A DNA stretch of 64,000 nucleotides from Acetobacteroides hydrogenigenes (GTDB lineage Bacteria > Bacteroidota > Bacteroidia > Bacteroidales > ZOR0009), in assembly GCF_004340205.1 (NCBI RefSeq), contig NZ_SLWB01000012.1, positions 54,862-118,861 on the forward strand, written 5' to 3'. Under the pieces are notes generated by a model. That model saw nothing but the letters and a program-made list of their open reading frames with translations, made no database searches and was not told the DNA's origin. A program made the translations under genes and the position numbers. This document shows positions 63,591-64,000 of the stretch, one piece after another; the first letter of the stretch is position 1, and each line of letters opens with the position of its first letter.

Positions 63591-64000
63591 AAGTATTTTG
63601 AACACCTTGCTAGCCGTAGAATAAACGCACGAGTTGATATAGTCGATGAATATGTAGAACTTAAGAGCGGTCTTATACTCAGTTAAGCCAAGGCTACCAT
63701 CACCGCACGTTCGGCGGCCGGCTTTGCCGCCGTCGGGCTATGTTGGCAGGCTTTGCCTGATTGGTAGGTAGAGGGTTGTTAAACGGGGAGATCTTACACC
63801 GCCATTAACCAGCCAAACCATACACCAGCGCAGCCACCACTACGGCTGCGCTTTGCTACCGCTGAGCTAAATATAATTTAGGCTACGAATTAGACCTCGC
63901 TAGCTGTAGTCTAATTCAAACGCACAGGGCTCGGCGGAATTTGGCTTCGCCGAGCTTCGCTTCGCTACGGTTGTAATGCCGTCGAACTTAAGTAGCGGTC
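63591..64000. other. Palindrome-rich intergenic DNA
   Basis: No gene is supported. Several perfect hairpins crowd the stretch: CGGCGGC..GCCGCCG near 63705, CAGGC-TTT-GCCTG near 63750, AGCGCAGCC..GGCTGCGCT (63827-63852), GAATTAGAC..GTCTAATTC (63887-63917) and GCTCGGCG..CGCCGAGC (63929-63955). A 16-17 nt motif of the form GAACTTAAG(T)AGCGGTC occurs at 63657-63672 and 63984-64000. Its reverse (GACCGCTACTTA) lies at 62407-62418. Confidence 0.6.

Noticed and set aside
63591..63687. Extension of the two-helix membrane protein past its TGA
   Set aside because: The frame is open for about 30 codons after the stop, but nothing shows readthrough, and this length can occur by chance.

Overview
The window looks like chromosomal DNA of a Bacteroidota bacterium, most likely an anaerobic member of Bacteroidales. 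The evidence is several TonB-dependent receptors with carboxypeptidase-like N-terminal domains, a SusC/SusD pair, the end of a SusE/F-like gene, many -7 boxes of the Bacteroidota form TAnnTTTG, few Shine-Dalgarno sequences, a ferredoxin-dependent 2-oxoacid oxidoreductase operon and an S46 dipeptidyl peptidase. Genus cannot be read from the sequence. No rRNA, tRNA, CRISPR array or complete insertion sequence was found.

Layout. 1-4015: end of a starch-utilisation locus, with the SusE/F tail, a secreted GH13 amylase, 25 tandem copies of a 21-bp repeat and a cytoplasmic GH13 paralogue. 4089-9830: acylphosphatase and two convergent outer-membrane beta-barrel receptors. 10213-11791: a TetR regulator with a KAS III-like enzyme. 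12266-17722: DUF349 protein, CTP synthase and YidC. 18193-22214: TrmD, a quinone-oxidoreductase-like enzyme, a sugar-type MFS transporter, a candidate small RNA and a DUF2807 protein, followed by eight copies of a 41-bp palindromic repeat. 22677-26767: aminotransferase plus a four-subunit 2-oxoacid:ferredoxin oxidoreductase, suited to branched-chain amino-acid fermentation. 27032-29485: a candidate structured RNA, membrane proteins and a PiT phosphate transporter with a translationally coupled 53-residue protein. 30092-36599: serine hydrolase, YhcH protein, DUF486 protein, Ktr/Trk potassium uptake and a PatB/MalY aminotransferase.

36600-38200 is an accessory region: an 84-bp repeat that can encode a 28-residue peptide repeat, an HTH regulator, and a DUF559 nuclease gene enclosed by 42-nt inverted repeats that fold into two hairpins each. 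This nuclease unit is the best candidate here for a poorly described mobile or repeat-propagating system. 38205-43392: GH92 mannosidase, an ABC-F protein with one degenerate ATP site, and a GH16 enzyme. 43657-46673: an ECF sigma/anti-sigma/Spy-like envelope cluster. 46977-60301: an AraC-type regulator and then a peptide-utilisation locus (unknown membrane protein, SusC, SusD, surface lipoprotein, metzincin-like protease, S46 peptidase that looks DPP11-like). 60474-62241: an FMN-binding/[4Fe-4S] membrane protein and a small secreted cysteine-containing protein.

62407-64000 is a second accessory island: an AT-rich pair of overlapping genes (a fragment without its N-terminus and a two-helix membrane protein), arranged like a displaced toxin C-terminus with its immunity gene, within palindrome-rich DNA. 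Seven-base tandem repeats of different sequence recur at several intergenic sites.
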